In this document: piece by piece, positions 18,408-27,045 of the stretch
How the letters are laid out: each line of letters starts with the position of its first letter
Numbering within the stretch: the first letter of the stretch is position 1
NCBI GenBank assembly: GCA_965230065.1
Contig: OZ245942.1
Location: 4,650,001-4,714,000 of the forward strand
DNA length: 64,000 nucleotides
Source of the DNA: G965230065 sp965230065
Lineage (GTDB): Bacteria > Bacteroidota > Bacteroidia > Cytophagales > Cyclobacteriaceae
Direction: 5' to 3'
Made by a program: the position numbers and the translations under genes
The notes under the pieces: generated by a model
What the model was told of the DNA's origin: nothing
Database searches by the model: none
What the model saw: only the letters and a program-made list of their open reading frames with translations

Positions 18408-18687
18408 TAGATTGGAAGGAGAAATAGGGTTTTTCTGTTTAACTCCTCTCAATCGCTATAGTTTCTTTTCATTTTGTTGAACCTTAAAAAATTACCTCAG
18501 CACCAACTGAAAATTTCTGCAAAGCTTTTGATTCTACGGCAAATGAAAAAAGTTCATATTCATTGTGTTCATATACCTATACTTCTACTGACTGGTTTTT
18601 GGGGTCTACAATCCAGTACTAGTGCACACTCATGGGTTTTGAAGTAACTTTAGTCATATTCGGCCATTTTTTTTAAATAACACAAAA

Positions 18688-20271
18688 TCAACTGTCCACC
18701 AAGCCGGGTTCTACCATCCGTACTTCTTCCCGGTCTACGATGACCTGTCCGGGTAGCATGCCTTTTGATTTCCGCACGTATTTGCGGGGTGTTACGATGA
18801 CGGGGCACAGGGTATCATTTTTCCGTTTGGAATAATAGGCTGCTAATTGGGCGGCCTTTTCTACCACAGCTTCGGGAAAGTTTTTGCCTGCCTGGTGTTT
18901 GATGATTACGTGCGAACCGGCCACATCTTTGGCATGCAGCCAAAGGTCTTCTTTCCAGGCATATTCCCGCAGCAGGGTGTCGTTGTTGGTCGCGCTTTTT
19001 CCTACCAGCACTTCAAACCCACCGATGGAAAAACGACGATAGGGGAGGGCCACCTGTTTTTCTGAGGCAGTTTCTTCCAGGCGGTTATCTTTCAAATACT
19101 GGCGCACCGATTTTACATCTTCAATGCCTTTTAAATTTTCAATGTGCTGCGCTAGCATTGTCAATTGCTGCTGTTTGCTTTCCAGATTATCCTGTAGCTG
19201 GGCAATTTCTTTTTGTTGGTTTTTGGCTTTACGGTAATAGTTTTCTGCGTTTTTTTGTGGCGAAAGGTCTTTCTTTAGCTTGACAGCAATGGTTTCATTG
19301 GTATAGAAATTAAACAATTCTGCTTTGTCAGTTCCGGTAGCAATTTGATGCAGGTTGGCCATGATGACATCGGCAATTTCGTTGTATTTTGTACCTTCCT
19401 GAATGGCCCGGAGTTTTTGGGTGGTTTTTCGGATATAGTTTTCACTCTGTGTTTTTGCCTTTTCCAATGCCCGGACAGCCTGCCGTTTTTCCCGTTCTAC
19501 TGACACGTCTTTTACATAAGCACGGAAAAAATGATTGATGGCGTGAATAGGGTCGGTTTCTTCATGGATAACTTCTCCCATTTTGACCAGAGAAAAAACA
19601 GGTTCTTCATCAATTAATACCGTAAAGTAAGCAGATGGGTTTTCAAGTTGCTGCCGAAGCTGTTCAAGCAACTGCCATTTTTCCGCTATGGATAGGTTGT
19701 CATAATTTAGTTGGGATAAATATAGCTTCAACACCTTTCCAAAAGTGGGAAACAGGGCTTTGTAATTTCCTTCAGCTTCCTGAAAATGTGCAAAATCCTG
19801 CCGGATGGGGCGGTCTAAAGCGGATAGTTGCAGGTCGTAATCTTTAGCCAGTTTGCTGTTAAATATGTCAGTTACTTTTTCACCGGCAAAAAGTACAAGG
19901 TTACTGCGGTTGCCATGCATCTTAAAAAGCAGGACATATTCACCAACTTTTGCATCTCCTTCAAAATATAGCGCAAAACTCCTTTCATTCTCAAACTGTC
20001 TGATACGGCTTACTTTTTTACCTGCAATTTCAGGGAACAGGTTTACACTGTTTTTTCGGGCACGGTTAAAGGTCTCCGGAAAATGCAGGCAGCAAAACTG
20101 AGGCGTAAGCACAGCACGGATATAAAACTCAGCTTTTTCGTCAGAATCAGGCACAAAGCCCATCACCAGTTCATCTTTATCCTGACTGAAACAGGTTACA
20201 AGCACCCATCCGGTCAGCTTTTGTTCCAGTTGACTGCTCAGTTGGCGAAGAAAGTAATAGTTGTTGTGCAA
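18688..20271 (-). CDS. rqcH: RqcH/NFACT-family ribosome quality-control protein
   Basis: Bacterial homologue of eukaryotic Rqc2/NEMF. It binds stalled 50S-peptidyl-tRNA complexes and directs addition of C-terminal alanine tails. Domains: NFACT-N about 1-200 (MHNNYYFLRQLSSQLEQKLT, RARKNSVNLFPEIAGKKV), a helical coiled-coil arm about 260-400 rich in K/E/Q, and NFACT-R about 410-515 with RFSIGGFEVLVGKSATNND, WLHAKDVAGSHVIIKHQ and PRKYVRKSKGMLPGQV. Length 527 aa is in the normal range. It is a single gene with a 280-bp spacer on its left (18408-18687) in which I see nothing. Confidence 0.88.
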   Translation of the reverse strand: MHNNYYFLRQLSSQLEQKLTGWVLVTCFSQDKDELVMGFVPDSDEKAEFYIRAVLTPQFCCLHFPETFNRARKNSVNLFPEIAGKKVSRIRQFENERSFALYFEGDAKVGEYVLLFKMHGNRSNLVLFAGEKVTDIFNSKLAKDYDLQLSALDRPIRQDFAHFQEAEGNYKALFPTFGKVLKLYLSQLNYDNLSIAEKWQLLEQLRQQLENPSAYFTVLIDEEPVFSLVKMGEVIHEETDPIHAINHFFRAYVKDVSVEREKRQAVRALEKAKTQSENYIRKTTQKLRAIQEGTKYNEIADVIMANLHQIATGTDKAELFNFYTNETIAVKLKKDLSPQKNAENYYRKAKNQQKEIAQLQDNLESKQQQLTMLAQHIENLKGIEDVKSVRQYLKDNRLEETASEKQVALPYRRFSIGGFEVLVGKSATNNDTLLREYAWKEDLWLHAKDVAGSHVIIKHQAGKNFPEAVVEKAAQLAAYYSKRKNDTLCPVIVTPRKYVRKSKGMLPGQVIVDREEVRMVEPGLVDS

Positions 20272-20294
20272 GGCTTGTTAGTTTGAAATTTAAA

Positions 20295-20350
20295 AGACGG
20301 AAGACCGGAGACCGAAGTCAATCACTTTGGTATTCCGTCTTCGGTCTTCA
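20295..20350 (+). repeat. self-complementary GAAGACC-type repeat patch
   Basis: GACGGAAGACCGGAGACCGAAG is answered 15 bp later by a near-complement (CCGTCTTCGGTCTTC). The patch fills the spacer between the MBL gene and rqcH and could act as a terminator stem. It is one of several heptamer-like patches in the window. Confidence 0.55.
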
Positions 20351-20354
20351 AAGA

Positions 20355-21116
20355 TTATACCTCCACCTGCAGTCCATCGTAGGCCAATTCCACATGCCCG
20401 GGCAGGCTTTTGGATACTGTTTCGTGTAAACCGAGCTGGTGGCTGAAGTGGGTAAAATATGTTTTTTTTGGTTTTAATTCATCCACCAGTGCCAGGGCTT
20501 CTTCCACATTGTAATGCGAAACGTGTTTTTTGTGACGCAAAGCGTTGATTACCAGTACATCCAGTTCTTTTAATTTCTCTTTTTCCGGGCCTGAAATGTA
20601 ATTGGCATCGGTAACGTAGGCCAACTTGCCTACCCGGAAACCAAAAACCGGCAGCTTGTGATGGAGCACGTCTATGGGCATGACTTCCACACCATCCACT
20701 GTGAAAGGTTTATTTTCAATAATTTGCACTTCCACTTCGGGTACGCCCGGGTATTTTTCTTTGGCAAATACATACGCGAATTCCTGTTTGAGCTGGTTTA
20801 TTACCCGTTCCCGCCCATAGATGGGCATTGCTTTTTGCTGAATAAAATTAAACCCACGAATGTCGTCCATGCCCGCGGTGTGGTCTTTATGTTCATGGGT
20901 AAAAAGCAGGGCATCTAAACGGGTAATCCGGTGTTGCAACACTTGCTGCCTGAAATCGGGGCCCGAATCTATGATGATACTTTTACCACCAATATCCAGG
21001 TGAACAGATGTCCTGAGCCTTTTATCGCGAAAGTCCAGTGAACGGCACACTTCACACGTACACCCGATCATAGGAATGCCCGATGAAGTGCCCGTGCCTA
21101 AAAATGTTAATCTCAA
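20355..21116 (-). CDS. metallo-beta-lactamase-fold hydrolase (PhnP/YycJ-like group)
   Basis: Zinc-dependent hydrolase, probably a phosphodiesterase or nuclease of the PhnP-like group. The N terminus MRLTFLGTGTSSGIPMIGC is typical, the first metal motif is THEHKDHTAGMDD (HxHxDH), further ligands are in VLHHKLPVFGF, YVTDANYI and THFSHQLG. CTCEVC near residue 20 resembles an added Zn-binding CxCxxC element found in PhnP. About 253 aa. Its start codon overlaps the stop of the 91-residue gene upstream, so the two are translationally coupled. Substrate is unknown. Confidence 0.85.
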   Translation of the reverse strand: MRLTFLGTGTSSGIPMIGCTCEVCRSLDFRDKRLRTSVHLDIGGKSIIIDSGPDFRQQVLQHRITRLDALLFTHEHKDHTAGMDDIRGFNFIQQKAMPIYGRERVINQLKQEFAYVFAKEKYPGVPEVEVQIIENKPFTVDGVEVMPIDVLHHKLPVFGFRVGKLAYVTDANYISGPEKEKLKELDVLVINALRHKKHVSHYNVEEALALVDELKPKKTYFTHFSHQLGLHETVSKSLPGHVELAYDGLQVEV

Positions 21117-21388
21117 GATGTAATTTGCATTTGTAGTAACTCTATCAGGAATTTCCGGTTTTTATCGCTCAATTGTTCCGGGTCTATATCAATCAGCCGC
21201 AACATGTCTATCAGGCTGTTGATTTTTCCTTCCAGGGAATAATACTTGTTTACGATGGCAATGCGGGTATCGTTGAGCAAACAATACCCCGATTTGAAAT
21301 GCCCTTTTTCGTAACGCAAGGTATAGTCTGATTCAGAAAATATATCCTCGAGTTTTCGTAAAAAATGAGGGGTGTATTTGATTTGCAT
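21113..21388 (-). CDS. small conserved-looking protein coupled to MBL hydrolase
   Basis: A 91-residue cytoplasmic protein without signal peptide or recognisable motif. It begins MQIKYTPHFLRKLEDIF and contains SGYCLLNDTRIAIVNKYYSLEGK, a segment that looks like a folded domain rather than noise. Its stop overlaps the start of the MBL-fold gene by 4 bp (ATGA arrangement), which strongly supports that it is real and translated with that enzyme. Function is unknown. Confidence 0.75.
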   Translation of the reverse strand: MQIKYTPHFLRKLEDIFSESDYTLRYEKGHFKSGYCLLNDTRIAIVNKYYSLEGKINSLIDMLRLIDIDPEQLSDKNRKFLIELLQMQITS

Positions 21389-21399
21389 ATTTGTGAGTT

Positions 21400-21473
21400 T
21401 AGCCTCAAGCTACTAGCCACAAGCCTCAAGCTAAAATTTCAGGCTTGAAGCTTGTGGCTAAAAGCTTGCAGCT
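21400..21473 (+). repeat. self-complementary CAAGCCT-type repeat patch
   Basis: TAGCCACAAGCCTCAAGC and its near-complement GGCTTGAAGCTTGTGGCTA face each other across 9 bp, flanked by more copies of the CAAGC(C/T)T unit. It lies just past the stop of the receiver gene and could form a strong stem. Confidence 0.6.
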
Positions 21474-21476
21474 TTA

Positions 21477-21848
21477 TTACGCTGTTACCTCTTTCACTTT
21501 ATCCACCAACTCATCAAAATTGAGTGGTTTTTGCAAAAAGTGGTCGATGCCGGCCTTTTTGAAATCATCCATGCTGTAATTGGGGGCATTCCCTGTGATG
21601 GCAATGATCGGAATATTTGCTTTTTTCTTATCATCCATCGCCCTGATTTTGCGGCTACACTCCATACCATCCATTTTGGGCATGTTGATATCCATCAATA
21701 TTACATCAAAATCCTGCTCTTCCATCAGGTCCAGCACTTCTTGCCCGTTTTTCACAGAAAATAACTGATAGTTTTGAAATTCCAGGATTTTTTTGGTCAG
21801 GTTTTGTATGACAGAACTGTCTTCAGCTACTAATACTTTTTTAGACAT
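21477..21848 (-). CDS. stand-alone response regulator receiver (CheY-like)
   Basis: Single REC domain of 123 aa without output domain. VLVAEDSSVIQNLTKKIL gives the acidic pair, VILMDINMPKMDGME contains the phospho-acceptor Asp (about residue 52), IIAITGNAP the conserved Thr/Ala switch, and FLQKPLNFDELV the Lys. It starts 2 bp after the stop of the large hybrid kinase, so they are cotranscribed; it probably receives phosphate from that kinase's HPt domain (inference). Confidence 0.93.
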   Translation of the reverse strand: MSKKVLVAEDSSVIQNLTKKILEFQNYQLFSVKNGQEVLDLMEEQDFDVILMDINMPKMDGMECSRKIRAMDDKKKANIPIIAITGNAPNYSMDDFKKAGIDHFLQKPLNFDELVDKVKEVTA

Positions 21849-21850
21849 TA

Positions 21851-24800
21851 TTATGAGGCATTTAAGGTTTTATGTAATACTTTTTGAAACTCTTTAAAAT
21901 TCATTTTCAAAGCTACCATATCTTCAGCCAGTTCATCGTAATTTTTTGCTTTCAGCTTAGCTTCTGTTATTCTGGCCTGCTTTGCTACTTTTTCTATTCC
22001 TAACGTGCTTGCATTCCCTTTTAGCGTATGCAATTTACTTAAAATATTTACATAATCATTATTTTCTACAGATACGGCGCACTCCTCAATGAGATCAGTG
22101 GCTTCGGTTTCAAAGTCTTGTAACGACTCAAAAATAATTTGTTTGCCACCATATTTCTCCAGTTCGTTCAGTACTTCAAAATTAATAATTTCTTCAGAAC
22201 CCTGGCTTTTTTCAGGAAGGCTTTCTGGTTTCCATTCAGAAGGAAGCACCCACTCGGCTACTTTTTTTACAAAACTTTTGGCACGGATGGGTTTGGAAAC
22301 ATAATCGTCCAGCCCTTGTTCTAAAAATTTTTCCCGGTCGCCCTGCATGGAGTAGGCCGTCATGGCAATAATGGGCGGAATATGTTGCTTATCCAGCTTT
22401 TTTATTGCTTTGGTAGTGCTTACCCCGTCCATCACAGGCATTTGTATGTCCATGAAAATCAGGTCAAAATCTTGATTGCCGGCCAGTTTTATGGCGGTTT
22501 TTCCATCTTCTGCCAATGTGATGTCGCATCCTGCTTTTTTGAGTATTTCGCTGGCTACTTTGCGGTTCACGGCATTGTCATCTACCAGCATGATTTTGGG
22601 CGAAATCGCCTCAAAGTAAAGTTTTTCATCAACAGTTTCTTCAGCTTCCCGCGCTGGCTTTTCGGTCTCTTCTGTTGCAAAGGTGAACCAAAAAGTACTT
22701 CCTTTTCCTTCTTCTGATGTAACCCCAATCTCGCCCTGCATTAGTTGGGCAAGCTGGCGGGCAATGGAAAGCCCCAGCCCGGTACCCCCATGACTTTTGG
22801 TAGAAGAACTATCCGCCTGACTGAAGCTCTCAAAGAGGGTGCTTTGCGCTGCTTCCGGTATGCCTATGCCTGTATCTTCTACAGTTACTTTGATGAAAAA
22901 AGTATCTTTGGCAGGGGAAGCAGGCTTTGGATCTTTGCTTGCTTTTTTTAGTACGGTATGGGGTGAAACCCTGATGGTTACTGCGCCCTTATGCTCCGTA
23001 AACTTCAGTGCGTTTGAAATCAAATTGGATAAAATTTGTAGCAATCGGGTTTCATCAACCCTCACATACTTTGGCAAATCATTATCAATATGGTATTGAA
23101 AGTCAATTTCTTTTGCAACAGCATGCTGCGAAAATAAAGCGTATAGTTTTTCAAAAATTGAAGAGAGGCTGACAGCGGCGTACCGCAACTCCATTTTCCC
23201 TGCTTCAATTTTAGAGAGGTCCAGGATGTCATTGAGGATATTCAGTAAAGTTTCTGAAGATTTCTTTACCGTATTTACATAATCTGTCTGGCTTTCGTTC
23301 AGGGGCGTATCTGCCAGCAAATCAATCATACTGATGATCCCGTTCATGGGCGTCCTGATTTCATGGCTCATATTGGCCAGGAAGTCTTCTTTCACTTTGA
23401 GCGATTTTTCCGCAACATCTTTGGCTTTACGCAGGGCATCATTGGCTTTTTTCAGCGCAGTAATGTCGCGGGCCACTCCCTCAATTTCTATGGGTTTTTC
23501 TTTGTGGTAAATCAACCGTACGTTACAAATACACTGCAAAAGTACCCCATCTTCTTTGATAATGGTGGCTTCAAAATTTCGCACACTCTTATTCTTTACC
23601 AGCTGGCGGATGAGCCTTTTGGTTTTACTATCATATAAATAGTAATCAGTAATGTTTTTGCCCATGATCCAGTGCCGGTCATATCCGGTCAATTCTTTCA
23701 GTGAAGGGCTCATCATGGTGATTTTGCCATGTAAATCGCACCGAAAGTAAATATCCTGGAACGATTCAAAGATGGTCCGGAATTTTTCTTCACTTTCCAG
23801 CAGGGCCAGGGCCGATTTTTTGTTTTCCGTAATATCGTGGGCAATGCCCGACACTTCCCGTATGCTGCCATCTTCCCGGTAAATGGGATTAAGAAATACC
23901 AGCTTCCATATTTCCTGTCCTTTGGAAAATTGCAGCTTAATTTCAAATTTCAGGCTATTGCCCTCAAAAGCCTGTTCGTATTTTTCCTTCCATACAGCGA
24001 GGTATTCTTCGCTAATTTGAGGTGCTTCATCTTGATAAACTGCGCCAAGCTGGGGTTTTTCGCCATAATGCATGTGCATGGCATCAGCGAAGTTTTGGTT
24101 AAACCCTGTGAAATGCAGTTGCCTGTTTACCGACCAAATCAGGTGCGTGCTGCTTTCGAAAATGGCTTTCAGGCGGCTGGCCTGTTCGCTGATTTTTTCT
24201 TCTTTACGTTTCCGTTCTATTGCAAGGGCAACCTGGCCTGATACAAAATCCAGCAAGTCTAGGTCTTTAATACTCAGGGCAGTGCGGTTTTTATGACTTT
24301 GGATAGCAATAATGCCAATGGTCTTTTTTTCAACCCTGAGTGGCACACACAACCATACTTTCGGGAATTTTTTTATTGGCTTAATAACGGCGGCATCAAT
24401 GAGTTCAATGATGTCCTCTTCGTACATGATAATGGGGCGGTTGCTGGCAATGGCATAATCGGTGAGTCCATCGGTAGCAATTTGTTCAGTAGCATGGTAA
24501 TATCTTTTGCCTTGCTCATCTACATGATAGGGAAAAGTAATTTTTTGCTGTTCTTCATCATACAGGGCAATGTAGAAGTTATCGGCCATTATGACCTTTT
24601 TGAGTTCCCTGTGAATATTGTGATAGAGGTGGTCCAGGTTGGCACTTTGTATGGTGAGGTTGGCAATGCTGTAGTACAACTCCTGCGAGCGCTCAGCCCT
24701 TACCCGCTCACTAATATCATGGAAAATACCCCTGAACTCGTAGGGTTTTCCATGGTGCATTCGGCAGTTGAGTGAGCCTGAAACATAAATTTTTTGTCCG

Positions 24801-25945
24801 TGTTTAGATAAAAACACTGTTTTGAAGTTGCCAATTTCTTCACCTTTGGCAACTTTCATTACATTGTTTTTGACTAGGGAAATGTATTGGGAATGAACAA
24901 TATCGTAGTAATTCAGTGTTTGAATCTCTTCGTCGGTATAGCCCAGTTTTTCTTTCCAGGCTTTATTTACGAACAGTAGTTTTCCACTATTATCGAAAAG
25001 TTGTATCAGGTCATAGGCATTGTTATAAAGATCAATAAGGTGCGAATTGGTTTCAGAAAGTTGGCGTTTAACGGCATTTTTTTCAGTAATATCTTCGGCA
25101 AGTATGGTGAGGCCATTGAACTTGCCCCCATCATTGTGAATAATGATGTTATTAAAGAGGATATCTATTTTTTTACCGGATTGCGTCTCAATTATTTCGC
25201 GCATATTTTTGGCAATGCCCTTGTCTGTTACCAGGGATACGAATTTTTGCATATCATACTGCTCGCCCCTGGCAGTCATCAATACATCAAAAATATTTTT
25301 CCCTCTGAGTTCGTCTTCAGGTATTGCCAAAGCATTGAGCAATGCACGGTTGCAGTAAATAATGGCTCCTTCATAATCTACCGTAACTGCCAGTAAACTG
25401 GCATCAATCAGTGCGTCTTGTAATTTCCAATATGGTGATGTTGGTTGGTTTTCCCATTGTGTGATTCCTTTTTCTGAAACCGGCTTGGGCTGGCTTAATG
25501 AAGGGGGCTTTATCACAACCATCATTGGGCGAACAGCAGTGGTATTTTCATTTTTATGCACCCCAGCACCTGTTTCTGTACCCAAAAACTGCAAAGTGGT
25601 TGCGGCTTCAAAAATAGTATTGTCTGCTTTTTGGTACTGGCATTGAAATGAATATGCTTCTTTTAACCCAGCATCACAGTAGTTTTCAATCTGATAGAGC
25701 AAAGAGTTTTCATCTTTCGGCTGTAAAAAGGAAATATCCTGGTTTAGCAGGTGTTTTTTATCATAACCAAAAGTTTGCCTGGTGGCTGGATTACAGTCCA
25801 GAAACTTGAGGTTATGCCACTTTCCGGATGCATTTTTAGATACTTCAAGGATAAGAACGCAATCTGACAGCGCTGCAAAAATCGCTTCATATTTGTTAGC
25901 CGAAACCTGTTCCGGTTTTTTTTCACTTACAATCTTTTTGCCCAA
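21851..25945 (-). CDS. multi-PAS/GAF hybrid sensor histidine kinase with receiver and HPt domains
   Basis: A 1364-residue cytoplasmic sensor; no transmembrane segment is visible. Approximate order: PAS 20-145, PAS 175-295, PAS 300-420 (LIQLFDNSGKLLFVNKAW), GAF 425-590 (VIMADNFYIALYDEEQQKI, KTIGIIAIQSH), PAS 595-715, PAS 715-845, HisKA at about 855-920 with phosphorylated His in FLANMSHEIRTPMNGI, HATPase about 960-1090 (VEDTGIGIP, GTGLGLSIARQLAQLM), REC about 1110-1225 (KIMLVDDNAVNRKVA, LIFMDIQMPVMDGV), and HPt about 1265-1355 with His in LHTLKGNASTLG. This is a complete phosphorelay, and the receiver gene follows after 2 bp. It is divergent from miaA with overlapping promoters. The signal is unknown. 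Confidence 0.95.
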   Translation of the reverse strand: MGKKIVSEKKPEQVSANKYEAIFAALSDCVLILEVSKNASGKWHNLKFLDCNPATRQTFGYDKKHLLNQDISFLQPKDENSLLYQIENYCDAGLKEAYSFQCQYQKADNTIFEAATTLQFLGTETGAGVHKNENTTAVRPMMVVIKPPSLSQPKPVSEKGITQWENQPTSPYWKLQDALIDASLLAVTVDYEGAIIYCNRALLNALAIPEDELRGKNIFDVLMTARGEQYDMQKFVSLVTDKGIAKNMREIIETQSGKKIDILFNNIIIHNDGGKFNGLTILAEDITEKNAVKRQLSETNSHLIDLYNNAYDLIQLFDNSGKLLFVNKAWKEKLGYTDEEIQTLNYYDIVHSQYISLVKNNVMKVAKGEEIGNFKTVFLSKHGQKIYVSGSLNCRMHHGKPYEFRGIFHDISERVRAERSQELYYSIANLTIQSANLDHLYHNIHRELKKVIMADNFYIALYDEEQQKITFPYHVDEQGKRYYHATEQIATDGLTDYAIASNRPIIMYEEDIIELIDAAVIKPIKKFPKVWLCVPLRVEKKTIGIIAIQSHKNRTALSIKDLDLLDFVSGQVALAIERKRKEEKISEQASRLKAIFESSTHLIWSVNRQLHFTGFNQNFADAMHMHYGEKPQLGAVYQDEAPQISEEYLAVWKEKYEQAFEGNSLKFEIKLQFSKGQEIWKLVFLNPIYREDGSIREVSGIAHDITENKKSALALLESEEKFRTIFESFQDIYFRCDLHGKITMMSPSLKELTGYDRHWIMGKNITDYYLYDSKTKRLIRQLVKNKSVRNFEATIIKEDGVLLQCICNVRLIYHKEKPIEIEGVARDITALKKANDALRKAKDVAEKSLKVKEDFLANMSHEIRTPMNGIISMIDLLADTPLNESQTDYVNTVKKSSETLLNILNDILDLSKIEAGKMELRYAAVSLSSIFEKLYALFSQHAVAKEIDFQYHIDNDLPKYVRVDETRLLQILSNLISNALKFTEHKGAVTIRVSPHTVLKKASKDPKPASPAKDTFFIKVTVEDTGIGIPEAAQSTLFESFSQADSSSTKSHGGTGLGLSIARQLAQLMQGEIGVTSEEGKGSTFWFTFATEETEKPAREAEETVDEKLYFEAISPKIMLVDDNAVNRKVASEILKKAGCDITLAEDGKTAIKLAGNQDFDLIFMDIQMPVMDGVSTTKAIKKLDKQHIPPIIAMTAYSMQGDREKFLEQGLDDYVSKPIRAKSFVKKVAEWVLPSEWKPESLPEKSQGSEEIINFEVLNELEKYGGKQIIFESLQDFETEATDLIEECAVSVENNDYVNILSKLHTLKGNASTLGIEKVAKQARITEAKLKAKNYDELAEDMVALKMNFKEFQKVLHKTLNAS

Positions 25946-25969
25946 AGTTTATTTGCTTTTTTATCTTTG
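25937..25969 (+). promoter_or_regulatory. promoter for miaA (-33 TTTG, -7 TATCTTTG)
   Basis: TTTG at 25937-25940 and TATCTTTG at 25962-25969 are 21 bp apart, a good match to the Bacteroidota -33/-7 pair. Transcription would start near 25976, which rules out the TTG at 25967 as the translation start of miaA. Confidence 0.6.
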
Positions 25970-26044
25970 AATGGGCCATTTGTTTTCAAAGGCACCTTGG
26001 TAAATTTATATAATTCGCAAAGATTAAACAAAGTTTCTGAAAGC

Positions 26045-26986
26045 TTGAAAAGCACTGATTTTTATAAGCGTAAAACCCTGGTAATAATAGCTGGTCCCAC
26101 GGCTGTGGGCAAAACGGCATTATGTATTGCATTGGCAAAGAATTTTGATAGTGAAATTGTATCTACAGATGCAAGGCAGTTTTATCGGGAAATGAACATA
26201 GGTACCGCCAAACCCACGGCTGAAGAACTGGCGCAAGTGCCTCATTATTTGATAAATACACTTTCTGTGGAGCAGGCGTATGATGTAAAGCAGTTTGAAA
26301 AAGATGGGCTGGCAGCCATAGACAAAATTTTTGAAAAGACAGGCATCGCTTTTGCCACAGGGGGCTCGGGTTTGTTCATCAAAACTTTGTGTGAAGGTAT
26401 TGACGAAATGCCCTCAGCCGATCCGGCCATCCGCAAAACTTTAGAAACACAACTGAAATCTGAAGGACTGGATGTACTTACCCGCCAGCTGAAAACGTTG
26501 GACCCGGAATATTATCAGCAAGTTGATTTGGCCAATCCACAGCGGGTTTTGCGGGCATTGGAAGTTTGCCTGTCTACCGGAAAGTCTTATTCTTCTTTCA
26601 GAAAAAGCGGTAATAAAAAGCAAAAACGCCCCTTTTCTATCCTAAAAATTGGTTTGGAAAGAGAACGGGATGAACTTTACAATCGTATCAACCGGCGGGT
26701 GGATGATATGCTTAACCAGGGGCTTTTTGAAGAAGCAAAACAATTATACCCTTACCGGAAACTGAACGCCCTGCAAACGGTGGGCTATCAGGAAATATTT
26801 GGGTATTTGGAAAATCAATATGATTGGGAAGAAGCCGTGCGCCTCATCAAAAGGAACTCCCGACGGTACGCCAAACGACAAATGACCTGGTTCAGGAAAG
26901 ATAAGGAAATACGTTGGTTTGAGTTAACTGATAATGCCCGACATGATTTTGAGCAAATAGGTAGTTTTATTGAGAAGAGAAAATAG
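26045..26986 (+). CDS. miaA: tRNA dimethylallyltransferase MiaA
   Basis: Transfers a dimethylallyl group to A37 of tRNAs that read UNN codons. P-loop GPTAVGKTA, STDARQFYREMNIGTAKPT (substrate and DMAPP site), HYLINTL, ATGGSGLFIKTLCEGI, NPQRVLRALEV and the C-terminal LQTVGYQEIFGYL plus RNSRRYAKRQMTWFRKD are all canonical. The frame opens at TTG 25967 with no ATG before the P-loop. I choose TTG at 26045 because it gives the usual short N terminus and lies after the promoter seen at 25937-25969; the longer form cannot be excluded. It is divergent from the hybrid kinase. Confidence 0.92.
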   Translation: MKSTDFYKRKTLVIIAGPTAVGKTALCIALAKNFDSEIVSTDARQFYREMNIGTAKPTAEELAQVPHYLINTLSVEQAYDVKQFEKDGLAAIDKIFEKTGIAFATGGSGLFIKTLCEGIDEMPSADPAIRKTLETQLKSEGLDVLTRQLKTLDPEYYQQVDLANPQRVLRALEVCLSTGKSYSSFRKSGNKKQKRPFSILKIGLERERDELYNRINRRVDDMLNQGLFEEAKQLYPYRKLNALQTVGYQEIFGYLENQYDWEEAVRLIKRNSRRYAKRQMTWFRKDKEIRWFELTDNARHDFEQIGSFIEKRK

Positions 26987-26992
26987 TTTTGT

Positions 26993-27030
26993 GTTTATAG
27001 TTTACTGTTTTAAGTTAACAAACTATAAAC
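26993..27030 (+). repeat. self-complementary GTTTATAGTTT patch upstream of speDE
   Basis: GTTTATAGTTT / AAACTATAAAC, a perfect 11-bp inverted repeat, followed by AAACT units right up to the TTG start of the next gene. The same unit recurs before parC at 31621. Confidence 0.55.
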
Positions 27031-27045
27031 TTCAAACTAAAAACT

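Noticed and set aside
25967..26044. N-terminal extension of MiaA from TTG 25967
   Set aside because: A -33/-7 promoter pair places the transcript start at about 25976, after that codon; the extra 26 residues are not MiaA-like.
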